Assembly (NCBI GenBank): GCA_019055375.1
Contig: JAHQIW010007096.1
Location: 1 to 64,000, forward strand
DNA: 64,000 bases
Direction of reading: 5' to 3'
Origin: Parelaphostrongylus tenuis
Lineage: Eukaryota; Nematoda; Chromadorea; Rhabditida; Metastrongylidae
Positions 48,401 to 63,400 of this stretch are shown here, one piece after another. The translations under genes and the position numbers were made by a program. Below the pieces are notes generated by a model that saw nothing but the letters and a program-made list of their open reading frames with translations, searched no databases and was not told the DNA's origin. Positions within the stretch are counted from its first letter, which is position 1. Each line of letters starts with the position of its first letter.

Positions 48401-51400
48401 TCAGCAAGGTGTCCTCTACTAAACGGGCTCTTGAAATCAGGTGAAACGGTGAATGCAACACTTTATCAAGAACGATTAATCGAGTTAAACCATGAGTCGC
48501 AAATAAAACGATCGGAATGGGCCGTAAGACACGACAAAATGATTTTGCTGCACATAACGCTCGATTTCATGTTGCAAAATCGATGGAAAACGTCATAATA
48601 GAGCTAAGTGGGGGGGGGGGGGGTTTCAGGGAGTTTCACCTTACCCGCCTTAACTCTCCCGACGATGCATCTACAGATTACCACCCGAATTACCAATTCA
48701 ATTGTAATCTAGCATCTCAGAAATTATCAATTTTAGCAAATCATATTAATTTTTCATACCAAATTTTTCTTCGATGGCATTCATAATTTACCCAAAATTT
48801 GGAAAATGTTATTGATGGCGATGAAAATCATCTTTATATAAACTCTTCAATATAAAACCTTATCGTGTTGATTGAATATTCAAAACGTAAAGAAGGGGGA
48901 AGTCATTTTCTACGTCTAGTACTGAGAATAAAATAATATTAGTTATAAACATTACGAACCAAGAAGGTTCCACGATTTGTAAGCCATCTTGTCGAACTTT
49001 CTCAATAGTTATTTCCCTGACAGGTGCTCGGAAGCTGTAATAACTAGTCAGTTTTCAAATTTTTGATGGCAAGTCTTTAGTTTGATGCCTTTATAGATGA
49101 ACATTGAATCAAGTCAAAATATCAAGGGTAGCGAAGTAATTTGTCTAACACCTGTTTAATCTGTTATTAAAAAGTCAATATAATAACAATACTCTTCAAG
49201 ACACCGCTAAAAAGTTTAATACCTCAGTTATTTACATTACAGATAAACCATTGTCACCGCAGTAATTCTCAATCATATCGCCGTTCTCGTTGGACGGTCA
49301 CTGATTCCGGCATTCGTAGTCGCTTACAGTCGCCATTCCACTGCCCTTAACATTTACCCTTTACTTATTACATCTTCCTTTATTTTTTCCTTTGCAATCT
49401 ACAGTTAAACGCTTTTGATCACAAGTGTAATGAGATATGAGCAAAACTTGGAACCCTGAAGTGACTGCGAAACACTTTTTCCAAAGGCTCTTCAAGTTTT
49501 CCACTATACTATCAAGGCCGTCGCTCTTTCATTTCCTCGTCAGTGTATACCATAATCGATGGTTATTAGCCCTCAGCACCCATTGGGATTGATTCAGGAA
49601 ACACAAACCGACATTAGTTTCAAGAAGAAAAAGTCAGTTTGGAACGAATTTATAGTTACGAGAATTTATTTTTGCTGTTTCCATCGATTAAATGTGAATT
49701 TAGATTGCCTTTTACCTATGATTGCCCTCAATTCTTTAAATATTTTGTATTCTATCTTCTTCTGAGCCTTTTAACAAATTTTCAAAAACACGACCAGTTC
49801 AGACTGTTGCTTATACAATGATGAATGGATATGATTCATATTGTGTTCAGAAATCGGCTCTAACGGAATCGAAGGGCATCGTAAAAGATGAAGCTCGAAC
49901 TGAAGAACTTGAACAACTCAAACAATCCCACGAGCTGCAGCGAATGAAGCAGGTCTGAATAATGTCGTTGGTGTTCTAATAACCACGAATAAACAACCAA
50001 CAACTAATAAACTTTAGAACATTGCTTCACATTTTCTAAAAAATTGTTGAAAAGACCGTCCTCCTCTGAACTTTTGCTCCAAAAAATAAAAATGTCATGC
50101 GAAGTGTCCTTTTCTTCCATTAAAACTAAAACGAGATTGGCATATTTGCCTCTAAAGTTGATGGCTGATGCTTCGACGATTTCGCCTTTGTAGAACCTAG
50201 ACATACTGTATTATACCATGTTAGTTAATCGCTTGAAACTGGCCTGTCCCATAATTATTTTGCTGTTTCGTATCGAATTATTGCCAAAAGGTTGCGGTAT
50301 GTTGAAGAATGTTCTAGTGGCTTTAGCTAGGGCACAGGATACTACGATAAGTTCCTTTTTGTCATTTAGGTGGAAAAGAAGAATGAGAAGTCGCTGTGCA
50401 AGAAATTTTGTAGGAGTAGCAGTAATCATTTGAACGCTTGAATCTCGAGTGACTGCTGTACTTGCTCGCTTTTTGAAAGCGCCTCTTTACAGAGTTGTGG
50501 TACAAAACAAAATTATGTTTCGCAAGCACTCTCTCCTTTATCATCATCAGACTTATGTCTCGCTAGACAAAACTCTTTTCATAGGCTGCTAATAAGTTTT
50601 CGATAGCTCAAATCTTGAAGAATTCAATTAATGTTTGCTTTACAAAAGAGTTTTCACTGCGCTGTAACAAGACGAAAAGTTATGTGTTTCGCACACGCGT
50701 AATTCTCGCAGGTCGGAACTCTTTATCTGAATTCTACATAGCATCAATAGCGTACGTTTCGACAATTCTGAGACTGTGCTTATTTTCTGAATAGAACGCT
50801 TTGCTACAATGTAGAAGTAAAAATAAGATTGAGTTTCACGTACGTTGCGTGCTCACTTGTCGGCCAGTGTATGCGTGGAATTGATACGCGACAATTCGGT
50901 CGCGCTGGGCAACTCACATGTGGAATGCGATTTCAGTTATAGAATTTAGAATTTTTCTTCCCTTTAAAGAACAAGGATGCTTATCCGTGCCAGTATTCAC
51001 AAAAAGCGTATTTTTTGCTCTCTTTAGGCATTCTAATAGTCATTCGATAACTTGAATCTCGAGAATCTGGACAATGTGTTTTCTTTCTCAAACGGCCGTT
51101 ATATTACGCTTTTACAGCGGAAATAAAATTTCATTTCAAGTCCAAGCATTTCTCGCTAAGTCAAGCTTTTGTTTGGAAAGCTCACTGTATATTCTACAGC
51201 ACAACGTTCAGCGAATTTAATAGCGTTTTTGGTCCTTGAAAAAACTTTTTATTACACTGCAACACTAAAATCAAAATTATATTCCACACGCGGAGCGCAT
51301 ACCGTGCACCGGTCTGTGGATGGAATTTGCAACATTGGTATCAAGCATCGTTCAATAACCAGTCGACAGCTCGATAGCTCAAATCTCAGCATTTCAACGG

Positions 51401-54400
51401 TGTGTTCAATTTCTGAAAAGAAATCACCTAGCACCGTGTAGCAGCAAAAAAACTGCGCTGCACTTTAAGCACCTTTTGCTGGAAACAGCCTTCCTCTCAA
51501 AATTTAAACAACCATTCGATAGTACAAATCTCAACAATTTCAGTGATATGCTTTGTAGTAAGTCTTCTTAGTGGGTTATCACAGCTAAAAGTATACTGGA
51601 TTTCGCCTTGGCGCGCATTTTTGCCCCGGTATGTGAGTGGATTAAGGAAAATTGGCATCCATCCATCACTCTTTCGGAACATTCGCAACATACGACATCA
51701 AGTCACTGTGTATCAACCTTCTTCCAAATGTTTCCTGGTTTTCGCCGAATTGTCTTCTTTTTGACCATTTTTATTCCACCATCTATTGAAGAAAAAGCAA
51801 TGCTCTTTTCAAATTTTCGAGATTTGAGCTGTCGAACGACTATTACAATTTCTGGAAAAAGAAGAAAAGATGTCTTTTTTGAATATGAGTGCGGAAAAAA
51901 ATACCAGAGCAAACTCCAGATAAAACGTATGACTCTAATACTCGAAGATTTCCTCTACACGCTCATATTCTTTTCGCTTCTAGCAAATTATAAACGTGCT
52001 GCAGATAAAAGCTCGTGGCGGATGTGAAACATGATTTGAACTTGAATGCTACAGCGCTATAGAAGGACCTTTTTAGAAAACGAGCAAGTACATCAGTTTC
52101 TCAATATCTGAGCTTTTGAATGATCAACTGACACTCTTATGAAAAGGTTTTGTCGAGCAAAAGAGGTCGATCCTTCATGTTCTACCGGGTAACACAAAAA
52201 GCCAGGATATAAGCAGAATAGTAAGATACGTGACAGGATGCTGAGAGCCAGCACGCCAGCTCAAGCAAAGCCAAGGTTTAATTCTTGGAAGATTATGCTC
52301 TTGGTTTATTGAATTGGTAAGTCATGCTGATTCGGGAACTGCTTGACAACAAGCAGACAATTAATGGCGACGTCCTACGGAAAAAACTCCGAAAGTTGGC
52401 CGAATCAGTGGGAGAGAAGCGTCAAAAGCTGCTCCAATGTCGCCTTAAAGAAACTGAAGGGGACAACTGTACCATATTTACCGTTTAGCCCGATAATGCC
52501 TTATCGGAATCTTATCTCTTCTGCAACATTTGAGAGAAGAAATCTAGCAAATACAACTAGCTCGAAAATGGCCACATAGGCTTCTTTGATTACCAGCGTC
52601 ATTCCTTCTTCGATGAAGGTATTCATTCTTTTCCCAGTAAGTTATTGCATATCACTGGTCATGGCGGTGATTAAATTGTTGATAAATTGATGTCCTTAAC
52701 CAATAACAATTGAACTAGCAAGCGTCAAATTGCGAAAGAAATTTTGGGGTGACCAAATGCCGTGTCTCAATGCGAACCTAAGCCCTAGGCTAGATCTTTT
52801 GATCAAAGTCAAATTCTTTCCATCATGCTCATCAATATTCCGAAATGAATTTTGCAATTATTTTCAGCCGTACCCTTTGGAATTCTACTAAATGTACGAA
52901 ATATCAAACAATTAGTCATATTTAGTATGATCTAATACGTACATGCTCTGACGAAGATGATATTGCCGGAACGCTAGCCATCGAAATTGAAAGAAAGATT
53001 GCCAAACTCGTAGAAATCTTATTCAAGTAGGACTGAGCAAATGATATACTGACAGCGATGTTATGCATCAGCTGCCCCACCTGTAGGGTATTTTGACAAT
53101 CAAATGAATTGCGTGGGCACCGCCAATGTGTTCACCCACAACTATGAGTTGAGCTTTGCTCATTTGAAGAACACACAATGCATTACACTTTTTCATGCGG
53201 CCAGTTATTTTTAACGTCTGTTGTGAGGGAAATCCATTGATATCTTGATAAGATCTTTGGGATTTTAAATTGTAAACTAATGAAACTCTGAGATAGTTTG
53301 TGGTGTGCACAAATGAGTCAGTTTCCATGAACTACGCAGTGAAGCGGATACCTTGATTTGAGTGAACGAAGCACACCCACACACGTGTATAGATTTAAGA
53401 TTATGTGCGGACAAAAAAATGGAAGTCAATTCGGCGCAGCAGAGACTAAGAGAGTATTCTAAGAATCCACCTGCGCTGCAGCGAAAGCACAATGTTGTTT
53501 TGAGATCTCTATGGAACCACTAACTGTCTCATGGGTCCCACGAAACCTGCGTGTGTTTCTTCATGCACTAGAATTAAACGGACTGTTACAATCGAATAAT
53601 AATAGAGGAACACCAGCCAAAAAAGTCTCATTCATAAGAATAGAGGAGAGTCCTCTACTTGGTAGCTTTCTAACTGGAGTAAGGAAAATACTCAAATCAT
53701 TAATTAAGTAACACTAATTTTTCTCTCAATGATTATAAAAGTCAAAATCTGTAGCAGCAATTACATTGAAGTATCTTGTGTGTAACTGCAGTATGCCATT
53801 GTGATGCCAAAAATTCTCACTAAAATATTATTGCTATATTACAGTTTGCGAAAGAAAATAGTAGTGCAGATTCCCTAATCAGAAAGTGAGAGTTTGAGAG
53901 CAGGCATAAGAAAGACAGGAACTTCTTGAAGTTGTTTAGCTGCTTTTTAGGAGTTTGAAGAGGGAAAAGTGGCCAGTACAGCTTCTGAAGAACTGCAGCA
54001 AGCTAAAGCTGCTATCGAAGAAGAGCGCCAGAAACTCACCGAGATTGGCAAGGTTAGTTGTTTGTTTCTACCAAAAAGTGCTTCTAATTAAGCAGTATTG
54101 TATATTATTCCATATCTACAAAGCACGGGCAGGCAGTACTGCTCGTGATGCCGTTCATCACGAAACATGGTGCTGGCTCGACTTCGTTTTGGGCTTTTCA
54201 GCTCTTGATCTCTCCGAAATTAGGAATTCATCGGTGAAGTTGTTTGAGAATAGCTCATCTCTTAGGGACAAAGTGTGATAACTATCTGATCCGGCTATAC
54301 CACCACCTCAAGAAGGGCCAAACTACGTCAGCCAGCATAAGTGACATCATTTATGAAGAAACGGAAGCCACAAATGACTCAGCCTGTAGAAAATTTGGAG

Positions 54401-57400
54401 AAAGGTCTACGTAGATGATGGATGCGAGAGACCAAATCAGATAGAAGGAGCATTGGAACTAGGGACAACTGATTTCTATCGACTTTAGCGCATGTACTAT
54501 TACGCTTGAATTTTTGCTGCGTGCCCGGCGCTCATTGAATATCTCGTTCTAAAAAAGTTTTATGTAAAAAAATTAAAGCTACAGAAAACTTATTGATTAA
54601 AATCAGATGCGACATCTATCTCCGAAAAGCTATAGATATAACCTATCGGACATTAGAGGTCATCAGAATTTACTGCTGGGATCCCAGCACTTCAGCTTTC
54701 GATCCGTTTTCTCGCATTCATTGTCTCAAAGATCCTGTGTTACTTCGATTGCTGGTTGAAAATTTCGTCCTCCTTCATGAAACTTCGTTAGAATACTGTC
54801 AAATGAGATCCACTCAAAGTTTTGGAGAAAGCGAGAAAACGGGCGTTGTGTTGAAACTTACAAGAGAGTGTTGGTGGAGGTAGGAGGAGGTTGAACCAAC
54901 ATATCTTGCTCCTTGATAGTGTGTATCTGCAATTACGAACTAGTCTATCAAAAAGGTGAACTAGTTGGACCTGATCACTAATACCTCTACGATCCTCGAT
55001 AGAAGACGACAAAATTAGATCCTGTTGCACTGGAAATAAACAACTTTGATCCATGGCATCGACTGTTTTTAAAACCTCGAAATAAACATTCAATCTGATT
55101 TTTTAGAGAATGTTCTAAAACCTCACCCGAGGTTGGTACGCCAGGGTCATACACGTGTGTTCGGAGCTCTTGCCCTCCTCTTAAGTGACCCACGCCCCAC
55201 ATTAAGCCCAGAGTGCAGTAAAGGAGGAGGCGATGTGGTGACGGCACATTGTACAATGACCCTTGCTATTACCACTTCTCAGTCGATGAATCTCAGGTGC
55301 TAAAACGCCTCTATCCTTGCTACAATGCGAGGCTTAATGTGGGCGTGGGTCACTAACGAGGAGGGCAAGACCTCCGAAACACGCGTGTATGACCCTGACG
55401 TACCAAACTCGGGTAAGGCTTCAAACATCCTTGAAAATTAGACAAACAACTTCTTCTCACATTTACTGCTCTCTTGGACATTCCATGCGGACAACAACCG
55501 TGTACAGTACGCAAAGACTAGTAATGCACTTCTGACATCAAATATCAATTCTATATACTGCGCCAGATCATGCGTGAATAAAAAAGCATTTCCTCAACCA
55601 CTCATGTTTGCATTTGGAAAATGTCTTTAGAGTGCTTTGAGAATATCACGCACAGGGTTTAGATTCCTGTTCAATGACGATGATGAGTTCTACTTCTTAA
55701 TTTTGATAGTATGACTTCGTATCCTATGCACACCTTCTAGGGTATTTGGTCCAGCTCCAAGTTTGCCGACTAGGTGTTTTTTTTACGGAGAGTGACCTAT
55801 CCGCGCCAAAGTATTCCTCCTCGCACACTTTTCGAAAAGTATAGCAAACTGTACCTGAACCCATGCAATCATCGTTTTTACCGTTCGGGACAATAAATCA
55901 TGCAATTTGCGCTGCCCATAACGGTTATATGAGCGGATGCGAACTAGCTGGTTCCTCGAAATATATGTTGGAATTTCAATCAATACCAATTTTTTCTAAG
56001 TCTGTTCTTATTAAGCGTTTCAAAGCTATATTTATTCCGTTTAAAATAAGTACCGAATAGCGAGACAAAGTTTTCCGCCGAAATTTTTGGCTGAAGTTAC
56101 ACTCGAGCACTTCGAGATGATCTCGATAAACTACAGTTTCGAACACGGAAAGTATGTGTAACAACAGCCTCATCTACACTTATCAAGAAAACAGCGAACT
56201 ATTGATTAGTGCCCAAAAAAAGAAAGCTTATTTTGGAATTTACAAAAAAGAATAATGAAGAGAGTACCTTTAACATAACAAATAGCTGGGCAAGGATAGT
56301 AGTTAGGCCGATGCATAAGATCTTCTTTTCCGTTGAGGCGTCATTTCCAAACTTTTGCTGGTAGCTACAGTTAAGAATACTCACCGTCTTAGAATTCTTG
56401 CGACATTTATTATCCTCTTCAGAAAACCAACAACATCCTCTGAATAAAAATTTCTGTTCAATAGAGTGTTGAACTAACCATATCACCCATTGCGAAAGTA
56501 CTAATCGATTACAGGAAAAGTATTCCAAGTTCAAAAATCGATTCGAAAATCCTGATTCGACACCGGAAGAGAATCTAGAAGAAAAACTAAGACGAATGGA
56601 ATTGGAAGCGATTGGTGTAGGAAAAGAGACATTGGCCAGCGCTAAAGAAAAGTGAGTTAACAAGAAGTTTTCTGCACCTATTTCAAGCTTCTACGCAAAG
56701 CGAGTACCCAGCGTCAACAAACATTTTCATTTTGAACCTAAGGTGTCCACATAACTGTCAAATGTTACTATACATATTTCACTGCAGTTGAACCATAACA
56801 TGTTCTTTATTACGCAGTGGTTAGAGGCTCTAAGCTACTCACACGAACCGCTGATACCCGCAATATGAGCTGACAGAGTCCTTCCATTGTTACGAGGTTG
56901 GAAAATGCTTTCAAATTGGTTACCAAACGTTTTTTCCTTGCCATCTACCTCTCGTAATTCATACAACATTCTTCCATCGATGTAAAATTTCCTAGGCCAG
57001 TCAAGAAAGTCGCGTGCAGTTATCGTGCTAGAGCGGAATGGCTCAGAACTCCGTAACTACTATCGCAAACGCTTGCTGAGTGTACCTTACGAGCTCATCG
57101 CAAAGATTATCCTGTTTTGCACAACAAAACTCTGGATTGGGTAAGACCAAATAAGCACGCAATGTTTTGACAGAGGTTCCGCTATATGGAGCACCTCGAA
57201 ACCCTATCTAGGATTCATCTGTCAAAATCGGACTGCCACTCCTCCCTTCTACTCTTGATTTTCGGCAAGTTTTGAAAAAGCATTTGATGGCGTCGAAACA
57301 AGTACAATCCTATCAGCAGTTGCCCACCAAGGAGTGAGCCCAGCTTACATCACAGCTACATCAAGCTACCATCGAGACTATACGTTTGAAAACAGGTTGT

Positions 57401-60400
57401 TGCGGACCCCTTACAATTTGCATAGGAAAAATCGTTTCAACAAGGCTACACTATGTCAAAATGTCTACTGCTGATTAAATTGGGTTATAAAGTCACTTTG
57501 ACTGGACGAGAAAGGTATAAGAATTGATGACAAATTCCTATCAAATACGCATCCATAGCGGTGAGAATAGATGGGCCGCTCATAAAATGAGAAGAGCAGA
57601 CAGATGAGCAATCCAAGCTTGTCATGAAGTATAAGAACACCAGCTTCATCTACATTGGCCTTCGTAAATTGTAGTATACCTTAGATATTCGTTTACATTT
57701 ACGACGTTTCGCAGAACCTGATGTACGGCGCACATTCCTAAGAGATTGACCGGCGCTGCACTTCGCTCATGCCTTACCCGTGATATGTTTACCATCCCGG
57801 TTGAGTCGCAGCATAGTGGGAAAAATAGCGAAATCCTTCACAATCAAAGCCTTTCTGACTGGAGCAATGCTTTCTCACTGTCGTCTTGCATACTAATGAT
57901 TCTTCTATTCCATTAAATTATTTTTTCACTTTTGCTTCTTCGTCTATTTTGAATTATAGATGACTCACATTGTCTCATAAGCTGATTTTACTTGACTACA
58001 TCGGCCAGTAGACTTTCTGTTTAATCAACGGGAGTTTTCTAGAAGTGGTGAAGATAGAAAGCAAACTGAATGAGCAGAAAATAAATGCACTGCGCGTTGT
58101 CAACAATACGCTAAGGAGTAGTCAACGGAATGCAGCAAAGCGTGGAATTTTCAACATATCTAATCAAGAGCTACACAACTTCGCCACTTGAAACACTTTT
58201 CCCCTTCGAAACATTGCTTTCTATTTTTCTCGTGTTGCAATTTTATTTTTCTTCTCAAATGAAAAACATGGAATATTGGCTCTTTTATTAGCACCTAACT
58301 GAACACGTCATTTCTAAATTATAGATTACACAAGTTCCTTTGAGGATGTAGTGTTGTGGAGCGAAAATGCTACGTTTTCTTAATTTTATGAGTATACTGA
58401 TCAAGACTGATAAGCGCAGTGCACTTATTGTCTTTGAAAATCAGTGGTTTATTAGCACCGTAATTCTAAGTTTTGAAGAGGAAAAAATGGTTAAGATGAA
58501 AATGTTGCCTGTTTCAATCCAAACTGACACCGTGTATTCATTTGTGTAATCGGACGGAAGTGAGACCTTTACTTTCGACGAGCCGACATTGTACTTACAA
58601 AAGTATATCTGCAGAAAAGACTTTATGGCAAATTAGTCGCTTTAAAACCTTGTCCTTTTTCGAGTTTTTACCGTGTTGATGTCCTTTCACATTCTTCGCT
58701 TTTTACTAACAATAAGTTATAAACAGATTGTAACGGAGTTGATTGATTATCGGTTCGAAAAGAAATTTGTAATATCTCAGGTGTAAGGTTATGGCATGGA
58801 TTTAACATATGATAATCTGAGTGATCACAACATTTTGAGCCGTTCCAGATTCGAAAAAGGTGTTTACGATTCGGCAGTCGAGCGCGAAAAAATTGAAATT
58901 GAACGAAGTGCCGACATCAACAAAATGAAAGCAGCTTTCAATCGGGTATGTAGCTTTTTTAACAAATGACCTGACGAGAACTCTGAAACTTCAGCTTATA
59001 GATACGCTCAATCAATCTAATTCATTATAACACTAATAGTATTTGCGTTTAGCAAATAGCGTCGCAATTTGATGAGAGATGCCCTACAATAGCAATTAGT
59101 CGTAGGTTCAATCCTGTAAGTCAAGCGAATCAATTTCTCCCTCTGGTATCTGCAATTAGTCGCCAAACCTGTCTGAAAAATTAAAAAAGACTGATTTGAT
59201 GTTTTATTGAAGCTTGACAAGTGATGGTTTAGGTAAACATTCATTCGATCACCTACATAATATTGGAAAAGTCAGATGCAGGGTGCCTCTCTAAGGGATT
59301 AATTCATCATCAGACATGACTCCCTTATGAACTGTAATAGAGTTTCGTCATGCAAGGTTTCCATAAAATTTCCTCTTGTCCACCGAAAACACGGAACAGA
59401 CTCACCCGGTTAATGTTATGACAGTGTCACAGTAATTCCTATTCTATGTCTCGTGAACCTACTTCGTTTTCTTCTAAGAAGCCATGGCAAAATTCTGAAA
59501 TTATTGCATTGCTGGCACTTGCTATTCCAACTGCGGGCTTTATACAAAAAATCTGCAATCGGTACGCTCATAAATCGGATCCGTAGTCTTTTGCAGACGT
59601 TTTAGTGCCGATTGTAGCACGTTTTCAATATCGGTAGAAAGAGTGATCATATAAAACGATCATGATATACATGAATAGTTTAGGACATGACAGCTGACGA
59701 TGCGCCAAAGGATTGCGCTGTTTGCGGCAAAACGGTTTATCCAGTGGAGCGTATTTTCGCTAACAAGCAACTTTATCATAACCAGTGCTTTAAATGCTCG
59801 AAGTGTGAGAAGAAACTGACGTGAGTTTCGTGCAATAATCTTTATACACCTACAAATGATTTTCAAAGCTGTCTCTTATGTTCGTCCCAATTTTTTCGTT
59901 ACTCAGGAAATTACAGAATTTGTAGGACAAATAAAACGGTTTTATTCAAAAACACAATAAAACAAAAGCAATTAAAAGTTATGTAACTTGAGGTGCGAAA
60001 TTCAATTTATCTTTGTTTTCTGTCTAGATATGTCGTTTAGATCTAGATTGACAGCTTCTGTTTGATTAGGGTTGCAGTCCAGCTATTGTGCTTGCTCTGT
60101 GTAATATAGTTCCTTGGTATTTCTCGGACTACTCCAAATATATGAGTCAGTTTTCGAACATTTTATGGACGCTGCATTTTTGTTGTCAAGCGGCTTACCT
60201 ACAGACCATGTTTAACCCTTCTATTCAACTTTTTATATCCGATTCAAAATCATTCACGTATCCAGATTTTATTTATAGTAAATAGCCACATGATTTCCCA
60301 GAGGTTTGTTTTTTTTTATAGACAGACTCTCCACTTTTTGAAACCGTTGATTCGCTTCCATTAACTTTCCTTGTTAATTCAAGTTTAGAGAAGTGAAAAT

Positions 60401-63400
60401 CCTTCCTAATTTCGATTACAACTGCAGTCTCATCAGTCCATGGCGTCCTGAACTCTTTTACAGCAAAGCTGGATTTTTGATACCAAAAATGTTTTCTCTT
60501 ACGAGAGTATTCAGGAGTTCAAAACTTTCTAAGTCTACAGAATTGCAACATATTTATCGAATAAAATGATTTAAAAGTCAAATATTCAAGTAACTAAAAC
60601 TTAGAAAAGGATTTACATCATCTAGTTGAAACAATAGGGTTAATCGAAATAAAAATGACACATTGGGAACGATTTTGTCCTCACGACAAAATCCCATTTG
60701 CTCAATTGCTTTAGTGTTCAAAATAGGAAGCTTAAAACAACAAGGTTAGGGAATGTTTTCTATGAGCTCTGTAAAATCTGAACTTTATCAGTATTTAGTA
60801 AAAACAACTTTTCTCGTGTGGGAGAGGCTCTGTATATTTCAATCTCTGGCTTGGTTAGTAAAATGCGATAGTTGTGTTAAATTTATGTAGAGCTTGAAAG
60901 CAATTTTACATGCACTACATTACTTTTATAGGAATCACGTCTTTTGTATGGTTAATGAAAATGCCCTTGAGTGGGAGAGGTTTTTAGTAACAAATCTTAT
61001 CATCGTTCTATTGATTGATATGATATAGCTAAAAAAAAACGCGTTTAGCGCACGTTAAGTTATTGGTCAGCGATGCACGTTCTCAATGCTTCTATTTTGG
61101 GCCACGTGTTGACAAAACCCACCATCGCACTGGTGTTAATATATCGGTGCATGATTTGTCTAGGGTGGATAATATGCTAGTATGCTAACCCAGACATCGC
61201 TGTGTAAGACAAATATCCAATTAGTCAGCTCTACTTTATTTAAAGAATTCGAATACATCATGCATCTTTGAGCGAATGTCAACGTTAAAAAGTCCTACCT
61301 TCTTCAACTTTCTAGCGTAGTTAAATAGAAAATAAGAGAAAAGAGTAAAGCTTTCGACACTGGTCACTCTATAAAGGATACGCCTTGCAGTTGACTCCGT
61401 TAATCACTTTTGAGGTGATTGAATAGAAATCTGGTTCTACAATGATTTGCCGTGGCTCATTGTATCAGTCAATGATGCTATCCCACAGACAAGTCTGCAA
61501 CCAATTCGTCAACCCTGGAGAGATGGAAGGCTTGTGAGCCATGGGTGCGGGATCGAAACATCGATCACGTGTGTGTCGACTACTGCCCCAAAAGCGCCAT
61601 GGTGAACAATTGTGTTAAGTAGGACAGTAATAAAAGACATTCTGTGAAAATTTTGTAAAAAAAAGACACTAATCGTGAATTAAATCAGTATCGTTCAACA
61701 ATCCCATGCGACAAACCGCCACTGGATTATTCCACGACATACATTATTTATGTTGACAATCGACTAACATCGGCTGCTAACCATGACATTGCAATCTATA
61801 GAAGCTTAGGCCCTCGTAGCATGCATTTCCGAAGAGCTGCTGTGGCAGTCTAGAACAGCGCGCTCTGCCTGATTGCAATTTCGGCTTTTCATAAAAAAAC
61901 CAATAGATTCAGCACGGCGAAATTTTGTGTCAACACCAAGCTAGTAAAAAATGTACTCTCGATTCTCGATATTACTAGCCATCATTTTTTGTTTTCCGTA
62001 TAGAATCATGTCAAACCTGAGGAAATAAAAACGTACCTTGCAAACAAATCATTTAGTCAGTGCTAACACTGTGCTCAAACGTAATCATCAATAGAATAGC
62101 GCTGTTAAAAGTAAGTAACATTCAGGTGTTTTTTCTTCTGTTAGATCTGACTTTGCAACTCTGATAATCTAGTTTGCAATAATATCGCTCATTTATTGTC
62201 TGTAAGTTTCACTGCGCCTCACTCCCCTCCACTGATGATTTTTTTGCTGCTTCATTCAAAGTTCTAGTTTACTGGTACTGATGTTTCTCTACGATGAAAA
62301 CGTTTTTACCACTTTATCGTCTATTTTTCAGGAAAAAGACCAAAATTTTGCAAGTACATACTTATTTGATGCTCTGGTGCGTATTCGTTATAAGTAGCGC
62401 TGGTCAAAGTGGGATCTCAATGTCTTGTCTTCATTGACATATTAAGTTTGAGCAGGATAATAAACATAATTGACCCTCTATCGCTTATGCAGATTCCGAA
62501 CACGTATTACGGCAATTGTAGCCATTGAACTATTTTTAAAAGTCTCTTATCCTCTATTCAGGTCCTTTTTCTTATATACTGAACCGAATAACAGAGTGAT
62601 GATCTTAAGACGCCAGTCCGCCGCTTCTCTAATAATTACTGATTACTAATCAGAAATATATTTCAATGCGTTAACAGGCCACGGTGTGCTTGGTTGCCAG
62701 TAAAGCATTGAGCCGAAGTGGCGCGTAGTTCATGATAGTTTCCCACGATGGAAAATCACATCCATCCATCTCAATATTCTTCATTCATTCAAAATCTTTG
62801 TGTTCTCAAACATTGTTCAATTTTGTCCAGAGAGACGACTTTTTTCCAAAGTCGTGTGCTTGACATATATAACGTCATGGTTTTTCACTTGGAAATATAA
62901 GAAGAATTAGAAACCATGAATTTCTTACAAACTGTCCTTTTCTTTAATTGAAACTTGCGCGAGGTTGGTGCTTCGCCTTTCTCAAAATTTGATGACTAAC
63001 GTTTCGGCGACCTTGTCTTCGTCAGGACTTAGACGTACATATCATACCATATTTGATTAACATATATTACACCATATCTAACAAATAATAAAGTTTCGTT
63101 TTTCTGCCGAATATAAGGTACTAGAGAGTTCTGTAAAGAAAACGTGACTATATATTCAAGAATATTGAGTGGTATGCAGAATTAAGAACCCCAGACGGGC
63201 GTTGAACCCGTGGGAAAAGGAGATGTTAACCGCTACTCTAGCGATGCCCTTGCTCTATCATAAATCTTTCTACGAAAAAAAGTTCTGGTAGTACAGTGAT
63301 TAGCACATGCTCTTGGTAACGGTGAAACACGGTTTCAGCTCCCGCAAAGCTCAGAATTTGCATCAACTACTTTCAGACCAACCAACTACAATTCACATCA

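Noticed and set aside
51608..52027. Plus-strand ORF of 139 codons
   Set aside because: It lies wholly within foldback-repeat monomers and shows no protein motif.
56199..56663. Minus-strand ORF of 154 codons
   Set aside because: It is antisense to LIM exon 4 plus intron sequence. The sense exon joins its neighbours in phase.
63283..63357. tRNA gene
   Set aside because: The outer stem is weak and no sensible anticodon arm forms. Only a D-arm-like and a T-arm-like piece are visible.
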